From Linyphia triangularis (taxonomy: Eukaryota; Arthropoda; Arachnida; Araneae; Linyphiidae): a stretch of DNA of 64,000 nt. The stretch covers positions 99,187,918-99,251,917 of the forward strand of contig OZ021721.1 in NCBI GenBank assembly GCA_963978545.1, given 5' to 3'. Made by a program: the position numbers and the translations under genes. This document shows positions 29,333 through 40,857 of the stretch, piece by piece (within the stretch, counting starts at the first letter, position 1; every line of letters starts with the position of its first letter). The notes under the pieces were generated by a model. That model saw only the letters and a list, made by a program, of their open reading frames with translations, was not told the origin of the DNA and did not search any database.

Positions 29333-29610
29333 CAAAAATTTGAAGGTAAAATAGTTAAGCTTCTTTATTATTAATTTTTTAAGTAATTATAATCTAGTTC
29401 ATAAAAACTAGCTAGTTTATAACAACTTTGTAAGTGTAATAATAATAATAAAAAAAAACCCCGCTAGTTATTTTGTCTTCAAATTTTTTAATGAAATTTC
29501 ATTACTGATGTTATGTTTGTTATAAAATGTCATGTGCTTCAAAGCAATACGCTGGCAGAAAATGTGGCTGTAAAAATAAAGCATTAGATCTATGAGGTAG
29601 GGACAGACTG

Positions 29611-31049
29611 AAGTTCCCTTTAAGTTCTTGGTCTACTCTCTGCTGTCGAGAGTACAGGCCTCGTGTACTTCTTGTACAAAAAATATTCAATACAACTCAT
29701 TTATTTATGGTGGTTGGCTTTGCCACCTAATTTTAAGAGAACAGCGTAACCTTTTTTTACAACCATTATTTAAGTGATGGTTAAGTTTGCATATCATAGT
29801 AATTTGAAATCGTTAGAAGTCAACACTTGTACTAGCTTCTCTATAACATCCTATAACACTAAAATATACTATCAAATTCATCTACGATATTTGAATTACT
29901 GAAGCAATGAATCGACAGAAACTTGAAGTACTTTGAGTTTGTATGAAGTTGAGTTACTGAACGGGATCGAATTTACCAATAATCTAGTTTTTAGTTTGGA
30001 AATATCGTCTTTTACTATCAACTATTAATGTTGAATGCAGATAAAGAAGGTGTACTAGTGAATTGATGTATCAAGCTTGTGTGGAAGGTTGTAGATTCGA
30101 TCTTGCTTTACCGAACACCAATGTCTATGATAAAAACGTCCATTTCACATTAAATCCTGCATGAGTGATTCGTTATTTTTCATTGGTCATACGTGAGTTG
30201 TGGAATAAGAGGTTATGCAGTCGGTATATTACCTTACCCAATTGAATAATCTTATAAAAAATTATGAAAAGATAAGAATATCCAGCATCAAAAGAATACT
30301 CAATCAAAATGAAATATATAAATAATAGATTTCACTACTCCAAGACTACTATTTAGTCCCTTCCTTTGCGGCAAACACTAAACATCGCAAACGTTTACTA
30401 CGGCCAAATTGCACTCGGTGATTTAAATCAAGTGATAAATAACGAGTTAAATCGTAGCTGGCAAGTAAGTTCAGTTGGCCAACTACGACTATTCTCGTAT
30501 TTGTCAGCGAATGTGTTAAGCTAGGGAGTTTCTATAGCAAACCAGTATCCTCAACGCAGATTCCTACTGTATTCATCAGTGGAATCTAATCATTACAAAA
30601 GATCAACGATTCAAAGAGATTACCTACTAGGGGTGTATCACGATGGATCAGTTTATTTAATTAAGATAAACTATGCTACCACCTTTTTAGTTGATAATAC
30701 CTTGGCCTCATAGACTTTTAAAGTTATATCTCATCCGACAGGGCAGCATTTACGACTATTGAATATTCACTTTCACAATGTTAAAAATTAATGCTACAAT
30801 TAATAGTTAATAAAGTTATAGTGATGTAGAATTAGTCTGACATCAGAGCATCACAATTACAAATGTACTATTCTGGTCGTAAATATTCGCTCTGCCTGCC
30901 ATTTTTTTCTTGAAATGGGACAAGGGGATCCCATATTTTGATTGTAAAAATCTAATTTTAAAATTAAATTCATGTTTTCTGTTGCCAAAAAAAAAAAAAC
31001 CTCATTCCTTTCCCCGTATCTGCCAGTAGGTAAATATATCACTGTTAAC
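29611..31049. other. No gene seen
   Basis: Single-copy-looking sequence. The part 30340-30560 is less AT-biased but has stops in all frames that I followed. The 61-codon minus frame at 30857 has no support. Confidence 0.45.
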
Positions 31050-31604
31050 TAGAGGTCGAATTATCGATAAAAATAAATATCGATACTATATCGTTGCACA
31101 GAAAAAAATATCGATAAAATATCGATATGTCGATACATGATTTTTTTAAATTTGATTTTCAATTTTGCCAGAAATAAAGTTTTTTGGGCCAAATTTTTAC
31201 TTTTCATGATTGCTTTTTTAGTAAGATGACTACTTTTTCAACTGAAATGGATCTATTACATAAAAAAAGTGATATTTTCGCTTAATTGGTGCAGTGATTT
31301 TAAGAAAAATTTAAATAATTTTCAATAGCTTTTAAGTGTATGGCAAAATATTGAATATTAAATGAATATTGAATGAAAATATAAAATATTGGCATTTTAA
31401 CTGTCTCTTAGCCAAGTTAAAACTTTAGTTTTGAAGTTTTTGAAAAGGGAATAAAGAAAATTGAAAAAACACACGGAACTACAAAACGATCATCAAAAAA
31501 CTAAAAATGTTTGAAAATATCGATATATCGGTGACTTTTATCGATGTTTTTAATATCAATATATTTTTAGAAATATCGTCGTATCGACATATCGCCGACC
31601 TCTA
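31050..31604. mobile_element. hAT-type MITE with perfect 8-bp target duplication
   Basis: A 555-bp element with ends TAGAGGTCG...CGACCTCTA, flanked exactly by CTGTTAAC on both sides (31042-31049 and 31605-31612). Eight-bp duplications and this end style are diagnostic of the hAT superfamily. Both subterminal regions are packed with TATCGATA/AATATCGAT motifs in both orientations, probably transposase-binding repeats. There is no transposase coding region. Confidence 0.88.
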
Positions 31605-31612
31605 CTGTTAAC

Positions 31613-32322
31613 TGATGATCCAGCGGTACAGTGGAATGGAAATGGTTATAATGATGAAAACAACATCATTTTATATTTTGTTCGTCATGTTCAAACCTGT
31701 TTTTTTCAAGTTTTTCAATAAAAAGTTCCATCTGTTGGTGAACCTTGCAACTTTTTAAAAAAATTGACGGGGTAAAAGTCATTAGTTTCCCAAGCAGAAT
31801 TCAACAAATAGTACATTTCTATTGTGACCCTTGTTTTTAAATTCCTATTTCAAATGTGTCAGTCTTTTTAGGGTACCCTGCAAATTACCTTTTAAAAACT
31901 TAAACTCAACCAACCACATGCTTTAATATTTTAAAACAAATCAAATAGCTATATATAAGTTCAATAACCGTTTAAATATTCAAAGCTAAGCAGGGATTTT
32001 TCTCTCATTACACAATACTAGGTGAGGAAGTACCATTGGGTTGTCTCCTAGGAAACGTTTAAAAATTCTAATGATAACAATCCAGAGATCCTAAGGGTAG
32101 CTATTGCAGGTAGTTCGTTTGAACGACAAACACACAGCCCTCATTTACATTACCCGATTCTGCTTATTTAGCGGCCCTGTAATTGCGTTTTCTAATTATT
32201 ACAACATCCATTTAGACCCACCCCTCAATTACGCATACAGTGCTTATGAAAATATTGATTTATACCACCCATTCTCTTTCTAGCCTCAGAAATACTTTAA
32301 TAATGCAGATAACATTCATTAT
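31613..32322. other. No gene seen
   Basis: 32090-32330 is less AT-biased than its neighbours but has no ORF. Nothing recognised. Confidence 0.45.
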
Positions 32323-32545
32323 ATGAAGGTTCCGCCTCGAGTTAGTAATGAGAAGGAGTTGAACTAAACGTGAGGTTCGTTTAGGTTGTTTGTGAAAGTG
32401 ATTGTATTCTTGGGCGAGATTTTATCAGCATGCTCAATTTTCGGGGGAGGTATTTTCAGGTATATCGATTGCGTGCGTATTCCGTTATACTTTATAGCAT
32501 AGCTGTACTTCTACATAACTATTTTTTCTCTTATGTCGACTTATT
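32323..32545. repeat. G segment, second copy
   Basis: Parallels 45541-45766 and is likewise immediately followed by an F element. This suggests that G plus F moved or were duplicated as one unit. No ORF is shared between the two. Confidence 0.6.
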
Positions 32546-32725
32546 ACAGGATGATTATAATTAAAGTTGAACTTTTTAAACTTGTCAGAATAACCTGAAA
32601 TTTGAATTGAACTTTTTCGCAAAAAAATAGTTCGAAGTAGTTTTTTTTTATGCCGTATCATTTCCCCTTTCTCGTGTATATTAAAGTCAAATTTCAGGTT
32701 ATTGTGACAAGTTTATTTTAATACA
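32546..32725. mobile_element. F-family MITE, right-truncated
   Basis: ACAGGATGATTATAATTAAAGTTGAACTT begins the copy. It ends by running directly into the flank of the 24-bp minisatellite unit (GACAAGTTTATTTTA), where the right terminal repeat should be. Confidence 0.6.
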
Positions 32726-33910
32726 CTTTGTATCTGTTCTTGTGTAATTCAATCTTGTATCTCAATTTCAATACACTCCAACAATGCCTTGACGATTTGA
32801 TAATTATAACAAAAACAATATCCTCATGCGCTTCTTGTGGATAATTATACAAGAATGATACATTCTGGTGGATGGTAGATATAGTGCTAGCTAGGATGGT
32901 GTTTATAGTGCTAGCTGGGATAATGGTTATAGTGCTAGCTGGGACGATGGTTATAGTGATAGCTATAATGATGGTTATAATGCTAGTTGGGTTGTTGGTT
33001 ATAGTGCTAGCTAAGATGGTGTTTATAATGGTGCTAGCTGAGATGAGGGTTATAGTGCAAGCTGGCATGGTGGTTATAATACTAGTTGGGTTGGTGGTTA
33101 TAGTGCTAGCTGGGATGGTGGATATAGTGCTAACTAGGATGATAGTTATAGTGCTATCTGGAATGGTGGTCATTGTGCTTATTGGGATGATGATTATAGT
33201 GTTAGTCTTTTGACGAGGGTATACATGACGGATTTTTTTCGTGACAAGTTTATTTAAATATACTATATATCTGTTCTTGTATAACTAAATCTTGTATCTC
33301 AATTTTAATCCACTCCAACAAGGCCTTGACGACTTAATAATTATAACAAAAACTATATCCTCATGCGCTTCTGGTGGAAATTGTACAAGGATGATACATT
33401 CTGGTGGATGATGATTATAGTGCTAGCTGGGATGATGATTATAGTGATAGCTAGAATGATGGTTATAATGCTAGTTGGTGGTTATAGTGCAAGCTGGCAT
33501 GGTGGTTATAATACTAGTTGGATTGGTGGTTATAGTGCTAGCTGGGATGGTGGATATAGTGCTAACTAGGATGATGGTTATAGTGCTAGCTGGAATGGTG
33601 GTCATGGTTCTTATTGGGATGATGATTATAGTGTTAGCCTTTTGAAGAGGGTATACATGACGGATTTTTCTCATGACAAGTTTATTTTAGTGTACTTTAT
33701 ATCTGTTCTTGTATAATCAAATCTTGTATTTTAATTTCAATCCACTCCAACAATGCCTTCATGACTTGATAATTATAACAAAAACTATATCCTCATGCGC
33801 TTCTGGTGGAAATTGTACAAGGATGATACATTCTAGTGGATGATGATTATAGTGCTAGCTGGGATGATGGTTATAGTGATATACATGACGGAAGGGTATA
33901 CATGACGGAT
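32700..33910 (+). repeat. Three tandem blocks, each a 24-bp minisatellite with shared flanks
   Basis: Blocks at about 32700-33238, 33239-33666 and 33667-33910 each start GACAAGTTTATTT.A and TCTGTTCTTGT, pass through CCACTCCAACAA.GCCTT and CTCATGCGCTTCT, enter GTGCTAGCTGGGATGATGGTTATA units, and end in GAGGGTATACATGACGGATTT. The number of 24-bp units falls from about 13 to 9 to 2. ORFs on either strand are low-complexity products of the repeat. Confidence 0.85.
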
Positions 33911-34228
33911 TTTTTTTTCTTTTCTCGATTGATGCTAATTTTTATTCCGTTATGTTGGGTAAAGTGATAATTAGTTTAACTATTCGTGTTAAGTATAAGT
34001 TTTCTTGTTTGTAGTAGTTATTGCTATAAATTAGTTATTTTAAAGCGGGAGAATCTAAATAATAAAAGATAATTGAGTTCTTACATTGGACACTAAAAGG
34101 TAGAGAATAGACAAAAAATGTGATATGTTGGAGAAACAGTCATGGAATTTTAAATACACATGTTTACATAATTGATTGAGGGGAGTACATTTGATGACGT
34201 CTGCATATGATTTACGAATGTAGCCTAT
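33911..34228 (+). mobile_element. J-family repeat, part left of the solo LTR
   Basis: The minus-strand version of the sequence at 25.9-26.2 kb: GATTGATGCTAATTTTTATTCCGTTATGTTGGGTAAA, AAAGGTAGAGAATAGACAAAAAATGTGATATGTTGG, then AATTGATTGAGGGGAGTACATTTGATGACG. It stops at the LTR insertion and resumes at 34699. Confidence 0.65.
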
Positions 34229-34694
34229 TGTTACGAATTTTTCCGCTGAGGCAATGATGGCACAGTTTTTACAGTATAAAAATATTTATTCTCTCTCCAG
34301 AAAACTCACAAAATTTATCCACAGGCAACAGTTTAATTACTCTCAAGCTTCAACACAAGCTTCAACAAAAATAACTTCGAATTCAGCGATTATACAAGCT
34401 CACTCCAATAGGTAAACAAAGCGCTCAGCTTTCAACGAACTCCGAAGTCAATCTGAAAACTTTCCCGTTCTCCAATCTTTTATATACAAGCGCGTGAGAC
34501 ATTCTCGAAATTTCCAGCCAATTCATCGGAAACGAAATATCTCGAACCTTCTCGATTGCTTTAGGTGTTGCCACCTTTATCTAACTTGTATAATCGCTAT
34601 TAATTAATAAATAAAATAAGATAAAAATAAATTACAATAGAATTTTGAAATAATACGTCACTATTTACAATATATACAGACAATTTGTGCAACA
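34229..34694 (-). mobile_element. Solo LTR of an LTR retrotransposon (466 bp)
   Basis: Read on the minus strand it begins TGTTGCACAAATTG and ends AAAAATTCGTAACA, i.e. TG...CA ends. It is flanked by a 4-bp duplication, CTAT (34225-34228 and 34695-34698). It has a TATA box (TATATAAAAG on the minus strand near 34477-34487) and an AATAAA signal about 195 bp downstream (near 34284-34289), in the order expected of an LTR promoter and terminator. The paralogous empty site survives at 39131-39150 (ACCCATTTTCATTTCG). No gag or pol remains, so this is a recombined solo copy. A 4-bp duplication suits Gypsy-group elements; the group is inferred. Confidence 0.85.
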
Positions 34695-34698
34695 CTAT

Positions 34699-34975
34699 TT
34701 TCATTCGAACGGATTATCAATAAACAAAACTAATGGATATGGGGATGCTGAAAACCCGTCAGGGTAGCTTGCAAAACACTGCATTCTGCAAGAATGACTG
34801 TTTCTGTTGCATTATTTAGTAAAGATATCATAGAGCGTTTCATGTGGGAAATGATGAATTCATTCCGCTATATCAGACTGTACCAGAATTTGTTTCCACA
34901 TTTGAATATTGTAGCTAATTTTGTAAACAGGTGTAATTAAAATTCCCTACATGACGTCTATTAAACATACCACTT
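34699..34975 (+). mobile_element. J-family repeat, part right of the solo LTR
   Basis: TTTCATTCGAACGGATTATCAATAAACAAAACT continues the J consensus into AAAACCC.TCAG.GTAGCTTG.AAAA and a TTCTG..AAGAATG block. The last part (GTAATTAAAATTCCCTACATGACGTCTATTAAACATACCACTT) resembles 39720-39780. Confidence 0.6.
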
Positions 34976-34980
34976 GCCTA

Positions 34981-35310
34981 CCCAGGTATCGCAGCAGTAT
35001 TGGCCCATAGCAAAAACAGTGACTTTAGAAGATTGATCTATGTTGACTAAAACTCGAGCATCGTTCCAAAATACACGATTTTTTTTAACACGTCAAAAAA
35101 CATCGCAACATATTTATTTGCCCTCCATCCTTTCTTATAAATAAATTATTTTAATTTTTGAACTTTGCATCAACGTTTTAAAATGTAAAGTATATTGTAT
35201 TCAGCAATTGGCAGGATCGGCCAATATCTGTAACAACGGCTGGTTTTCAATATTCATATTGGGATTGCTCAATGTCGAATGATATTGGCCAGCGCAGCTC
35301 ATACACCAGA
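34981..35310 (+). mobile_element. H-family MITE, copy 1
   Basis: Ends CCCAGGTATCGCAGCAGTATTGGCC and GATATTGGCCAGCGCAGCTCATACACCA form a diverged terminal inverted repeat. The interior ACTCGAGCATCGTTCCAAAATACACGATTTTTT, CTTATAAATAAA and GATCGGCCAATATC is shared by all four H copies. Confidence 0.7.
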
Positions 35311-36439
35311 ATTCGTTTTTAAGTGAACGTTAACTTTTTCAGTTTTTTTTTTTCTAGATTTAAAATTATTTTCGGTTTTACACTGCTTTTTTTCATCAAC
35401 TTTGAATTTTCATATTGTTAATAAGATGTAAAGTTATTGATGTATGCTTATTTATTAAGCTTAAGTCTCAAATATTCCAGATCAAGTGCAAATAGGTATT
35501 CACACGTTGCATATTCTGTGCATGACAATAACGTAAAACCCCACTCGTGTTTAACTTTAATTTAGTCGTTAAATAATTTATAACGGAAGTTAATGGAAAG
35601 CTTATTATTTCCACATATTAGAGACATTTTATATTATCATAAGTAGAAATAGATTAGGTACATAGAAATCCCATAATAGCATAAAATAGTGTTTTAAATA
35701 ATCTCATCATTATATTTTCGATTTGATACCCAACAAAACTAATTAGAAAAATTTTAATTAACATTTTTAATGTAAAAAACATTAAGCCCCCTCAATATTC
35801 CTAATTTTTTTTTTATGTTCAAAGTACTTAAAAGAAAAGAAACGTGGCCGTTTAGTGGATATCATTAAAATTTATAACATTTTCTGGCTGACCATTTTGC
35901 TTTTCGGGTTCTTTTATAACTTCAAGATCTCTTTCGGGAAATAGGTTATATTTTACCACATGTCCACGTTTTATATTAAAGTATTTCTTTGTATTAGTGG
36001 ACATATTTCAAGTTTTATATCAACCGAGAAATAATCTTAGCTTTATATCTCTTAAAAAAGATCGTATATTATCTACAAGACAGTTTTATTCATCCATTTA
36101 TCTATTTGATAAATTTATTTATTTAGCCAAAATTTTGTGAGTGTATGAAAGTGGTAGAATAAGAAAAAATCAAGGATCTTAACTCATCTGTAAATTGGAA
36201 CGTTGCGGGGTAAATTGTTTTACTTTTATAACCATTAAAATATGTATTCAATTTACTTTTTTCCAATTTATAGTTTCCGAGCTAAAAAAACATACTTTAT
36301 AAACATTGTCTAGAGCAATTTGAAAGATACCAGACAAGGAAAAATTGTATATCTGTTCCCAATCTTTGTTTTTGTTTGATGGACTTGGCTACCAAAAGTT
36401 CATAACCCCCAATAAATATCCGAAACTAACCAGTAGAAA
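35311..36439. other. No gene seen
   Basis: AT-rich. No ORF, splice pattern or shared repeat recognised. Confidence 0.45.
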
Positions 36440-37143
36440 AATATAAAAAATACGGACGTGGAATGGTAGCCTAAGTAGTTTAATTTCTAAGATAAGTAAT
36501 AAAGTCTATTTCAACATTAATGTCTTTGAATTTAGATGGAGAAAAATGGTTGTATTGACTTTTAATGCTGGAGTTGTTTATAAAAGAACGTGTAAAAAAC
36601 ATTCAGCATGTGAACACTGACTCTCACTTGTTCAGTGTTTGATGTTCGATACTAATAAAATCATAATGTCTTTTGTCTATTGGTCAGAAACATTTAATTT
36701 TGAATGATGTGAAAACCGAAAGATAAATGAGTTATTTAGATTTGGTATACATCTAATTTAGACATAACATATATTCCCAAAGGAAACAATTCCGAAATAA
36801 AACTTCGGAAATGTTACTTTAAATTTGAATTTAATTTTTGTTTATTTCTTTATTTATATTGAGAAGGGAATAACTTACAATTAGAGTCAACAAGTGAATA
36901 CTTCGATCAATATTTCTCAATTGACAGTTACTTAAATGTTTATTTATACGTTTCCTCATCTTTATAAAATACAGATGGAACTTGTTTCGAATTTTTTTAA
37001 ACAAAACACATCCTTGATTGATAAATAAGATACCAATTTCAGGGATAAATATTTCTTACCAAACATTTATTTACAATTGCACATTGTGTTATTTGATTGA
37101 AATCAAACTTATATATTTTTAATTTGATACTCTATGAGGAAGG
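36440..37143. repeat. L segment, copy 2
   Basis: A direct repeat of 28590-29332, some 7.8 kb away in the same orientation. It ends at ACTCTATGAGGAAGGGAC as copy 1 ends at ACTCTATGAGAAAGGGAC, so the boundary is shared. It may be a non-autonomous element or a segmental duplication. No terminal repeats recognised. Confidence 0.75.
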
Positions 37144-38332
37144 GACTCTATGAAGAGGATACTCCTTGAAGGATATACATTAAGTCGGTCTTACTGTTTT
37201 AAAGATGTATATATGAACTGTGAAAATCTTATTCTGTGCGGTGTTTTTTGTGGCGGTCATTTTTTACCACTTTATACGAAGTCAAAATTTATAAATGATT
37301 TACAAATTCCTTGTCCGTTTCTGATAAATAGTGTATATACAATTGTACGTATGTTATTTTTATGAAAATTGAAGTAAATAAAATAAGAAATAGTTCGAAT
37401 ATTTTGGGAAGATGTGATAGTGTACAGTAGATAGCAGAACTATAGAAAGGACAAAATCACAATTTAATCAACAATCACAATTTAACAATTTAATCACAAT
37501 AAAATCACGTTGAAGAAACCCAAGGAATATCTTTTCTCTAAGCAATAGAATACAATATTTAATTCTTATAAATATCAAAAAAATATATATTTTAAGCAAT
37601 CTTAATTACGGAGGCTGGGCACGGGCTCATCCGTTAATATTATATATTAAAATATACCTATTGGAAAATAGTTTCAGATTAATTTCAGTCTTTGTTTCTG
37701 TCCGTATTCTAATATGAATAAAATGAACAATGCGAGACATTTGAATCTACCACAACCATTTTTCAGATGCCACCAAAGTAGAGCACTTAAAGTAAGTTTT
37801 CTCTTAATTTGACCTGTTTCCCCTTTATCTCTACACAATTCAAACTTTTTGTTCGGCGAAAAAACATTCTAAAAAAACCCTATTAACAATCTGAAATACT
37901 CTCCATTATTAGCAGGACTGCTTGAAAAAAAAAAAAAAGTCCCGATTTGAATTGAACAGAAGCAATAAGAGTCCCCTAAAGAACCAGAAAAACTTTGTCG
38001 ATTGACAGGCGAGAATTCAATGATACTAATGTAAAAGTTGAACTTGCATTCGAAACACGATCCTGCCAACATTAATTAAGAAAACAGTGGGGATAGTTAA
38101 TTAAGCAAATAACACAAAAAGAAATTTCCATTGGAAAAACCATAATTAATTACCAGAAGAGAAAAAACAGTAATTAATTGTGAAAGTGGAGTAAAAACAT
38201 TCATTGGGTTAGATTCTTCCATTTTTGTTCCACCTAATTCGACTTTGGGTTGTAATAAATTATAAAAATATTTCAGTGTTGTTTTATTTGTCAAATTGCT
38301 TGAATTTAGATGAATATTGAATTACGATACTA
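37144..38332. other. No gene seen; homeodomain-type motif cluster at 38070-38180
   Basis: ATTAATTA/TAATTAA/AATTAATTA motifs recur several times in about 110 bp (near 38071, 38097, 38144 and 38171), within a segment of lower homopolymer content. This would suit a homeodomain-bound enhancer, but in such AT-rich DNA it could be chance. Confidence 0.25.
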
Positions 38333-38336
38333 TTAA

Positions 38337-38980
38337 GGAAATTTGGTATACTTACAATTTTTTTTTTTATTTAAGACTTTTAAATTTTTTTTTTTATATA
38401 TTTGTAAGTATTTCAAGGTAGTAACTAAATTTTTATTTAACAGAAAGTTAATATAGTGCTCTAAATTTTCAAAATTTTAAAATTTAAAAAAATTCATCAA
38501 ATTTCAAATTCTATCTTCTTTTTCATTTTTCAATATTTTTTCCTGAATTTTAAAAAAAAATTTCCTAGTAATATACTCTAACTTTTTAGGCATCGGATTT
38601 AGAATAATTAAAATATTTTTGGAGGAAAACGATAATTACTGTACCTATAGGTAAAAAAAAGGGTATTTTTCAACATTAAAAATTGTAAAAAAAGAAAAAC
38701 TTTATATTTTATTCAAAAATCCATGCCTATTTTTGTCAAATGGATCTTTAGGATGACACAAAAATATGTCAAGTTATTTCATTCATATTTTTTAAAGTTT
38801 TAGTTATTTGAGTGAGGTGTGAATTTAAAAAAAATATAGTTTTTCTGCAATTGCAGTCATCGCATCAGCTCAAAAACTTACCAGAATGAGGGGAAGGTTT
38901 CAAAGATTATAAACACTCAAAACACAGAAAATTTATATTTTTGTAATTTTTTTTCTAAAAACAAGGGGTAGCAAGTCCCC
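38337..38980. mobile_element. Probable TTAA-flanked MITE (second copy type)
   Basis: TTAA at 38333 and 38981. Left end GGAAATTTGGTATACTTAC is loosely inverse to GGGGTAGCAAGTCCCC at the right. The right end's AAGTCCCC|TTAAGG is the same as the right end of the 2215-3057 element. Much of the interior is A/T homopolymer, so the inverted arms are hard to judge. Confidence 0.5.
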
Positions 38981-38989
38981 TTAAGGCAA

Positions 38990-39290
38990 TTTATACAGGA
39001 TAATTCAGAAAGAAATCCCTAATTTTGAACTAACATAACTGATTGTGAGAGGCAGAAAGACATACACCAATTTCCAAAATAAATTGATGGGAGTAACTTT
39101 AATGACGGCTACATTAGGTTTACCAATAAAACCCATTTTCATTTCGATTGGTTAATAAACAAAACTGGTGCATATATGGTAATGAAAACCCTCTCTGAGT
39201 GTCTTGTAAAACCAGCACATTCCTAAAAAGTGTACGTTTGAGCAGCATAAACTAGTAAAAGTATCATAGGACCCTTCTTTATGATTAAAA
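38990..39290 (+). mobile_element. J-family repeat, copy without the LTR
   Basis: It starts ACAGGATAATTCAGAAAGAAATCCCTAA and continues through AAATTGATGGGAGTAACTTTAATGACGGCTACATT, CCCATTTTCATTTCGATTGGTTAATAAACAAAACTGGTG and CTTGTAAAA. The site corresponding to the solo-LTR insertion is uninterrupted here. Confidence 0.65.
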
Positions 39291-39301
39291 TGATCTCAGT
39301 A

Positions 39302-39638
39302 GTATAACAACGCTGGCCAATATTGCTTGACCAATCTCGATGTGGAACGAAGTAAATCGGCCATTGTTTCAGATATTGACCAATATCACCCAATTCTGGA
39401 TAAAATATACTTGAAGTTTTGAAATGCTGAGGTACAGTTTTAAAATTGAAATACTTTATGAATGAGAAAAAACATAAGGCAAGCAAATATCTTTTGTGAG
39501 GTTTTTTGCTATGCTAAATTTAAAAAATAATTAAATTCTTGTATTTTGGGGAACGTTGCTCGAGTTTCGGCAAGGATTGGTCAATCTTCCAGAATCCCTA
39601 TTTCCAACAATGGCCAATACTGCTGTTCTACCTGGGCA
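39302..39638 (-). mobile_element. H-family MITE, copy 2
   Basis: Minus-strand orientation relative to copy 1: GCCCAGGTAGAACAGCAGTATTGGCC on the minus strand, then CTCGAGCAACGTTCCC and GGCCAATATTG at the other end. The 87-codon minus ORF at 39223 overlaps it and is not a gene. Confidence 0.65.
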
Positions 39639-39639
39639 T

Positions 39640-39880
39640 AAACTCATTACTCTATTCCTCTATATTATGATTTTACAAAAATGTGTGGTCACATTTCAAT
39701 ATTGTTACTAATTTTGCAAATAAATCTGCGTATCAAATTCAAAATTCCATACTTGTCTATTCAACATACCACTTACTTATTCTTTCTGCCTTTAATTGCT
39801 TTTCAATTGTTTCACTTCAAAGTTAGGGAGTCCTTTTTGAAAGATTTTGTCCATTTGTCTTGTAAAAACATTTTTAATTT
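39640..39880 (-). mobile_element. J-family terminal fragment
   Basis: CAAATTCAAAATTCCATACTTGTCTATTCAACATACCACTTACTTATTCTTTCTGCC and TTTCAAAGTTAGGGAGT.C parallel 26990-27090 and the left end of the 38990 copy in reverse. With 38990-39290 this brackets an H-family MITE. Confidence 0.5.
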
Positions 39881-40029
39881 TGCCTAGCTTCGATCAAAAA
39901 TATATAGCATTGAGGCTTTAGTTTTTTCACTAATATGGAAGTACTCTCTTTTACTACCAACTGTTATTGTTGGGCATTAGCTTCTTCACTAATGTAGAGA
40001 GTAGCTTATTTTAGTTATTGAATATCCCT

Positions 40030-40185
40030 TCGAGACGACTTCAGTCATTAAATATCGCTAAACTGTATAATACGCAAAAAAAAAAAAAAAAATCTTTATA
40101 GACAGTTCCAAAGTCATAGTAGTATGAATGTTTCGTACATAAATAAATATTCTTTTCCAGCTTTCAAAGATCCGTTCAAAGTCCG
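40030..40185 (+). repeat. Degenerate upstream duplicate of the exon-1 acceptor region
   Basis: The segment 40030-40170 parallels 40595-40855. Both contain a GACTTCAGTCA-like and AATATCGCT stretch, an AATACGCAAAAA run, GACAGTT.CAAAGTC.TAGTA, GTAC.TAAATAAAT, and a pyrimidine-rich CAG followed by CTTTCA. The upstream copy therefore has its own plausible acceptor at 40160, but the following sequence soon hits stops and does not encode the exon-1 protein. The downstream copy has roughly 100 extra bp (about 40710-40817). Confidence 0.6.
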
Positions 40186-40829
40186 TCCGTGTGTTTGAGG
40201 ACAATATACTCAGACAAAACTAGATACAAACTCGAGTGATATGTCAAATAAAAGGTCTTGTCGTGGTTATTTCCCATACCAAAATTTATTTGAAGCCAAT
40301 TAAGTCTAAACTATAAACTTTACAGGTATGTGACATGCATCATTTGAAATGTTTTGTTAAGATTACTTGGATTACACAAAATTCAATCGAACATTATAAA
40401 CTAAATTTCTCTAAAATTCAACTGAAACAGTGCTTCAATTACAAATCAATGGGAAATTTACATATCGGCTGCAAATAGAGACACTGGATGAGAACCTGAA
40501 TATTCGGTAACTTTTATCAGTGAACTCGCCAATTTGGTAAAATTTTGTTTGCATAAATTTACTACAAATCGACAGAACTCGTCAACCTCAACACGCGAAG
40601 ACATCAGTCAATGAATATCGCTTGAACAATACATTTGATATTAATGTAATTGAACAATACGCGAAAAAAAAATTGAACGTTATCTATATCGACAGTTACA
40701 AAGTCGTAGTATAAAGCTCTTTTTGCACCAATGTATAGTTTACGATTAGCTTCCTAAAGGTAAATTGAATTTTCAGCTCAAAGTTTATGATGTGCATTTA
40801 AATACTTGTTTGAGTAATTTGTACTTAAA

Positions 40830-40857
40830 TAAATGTCCTTTTTCAGCTTTCAGCAGC
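40830..40857 (+). promoter_or_regulatory. Splice-acceptor region with three closely spaced AGs
   Basis: A pyrimidine tract (TCCTTTTTCAG) ends at 40846 and is followed within 11 bp by two more AG dinucleotides (CTTTCAG ending 40853, then CAG ending 40856). All three precede the ATG at 40858. If the exon is internal, these would shift the frame differently; if it is the first coding exon, the choice only changes the 5' UTR. The configuration is seen directly; its use is inferred. Confidence 0.55.

Noticed and set aside
32718..33213. ORFs of 151 and 113 codons on opposite strands
   Set aside because: Both are read from the same minisatellite, with no independent coding signal.
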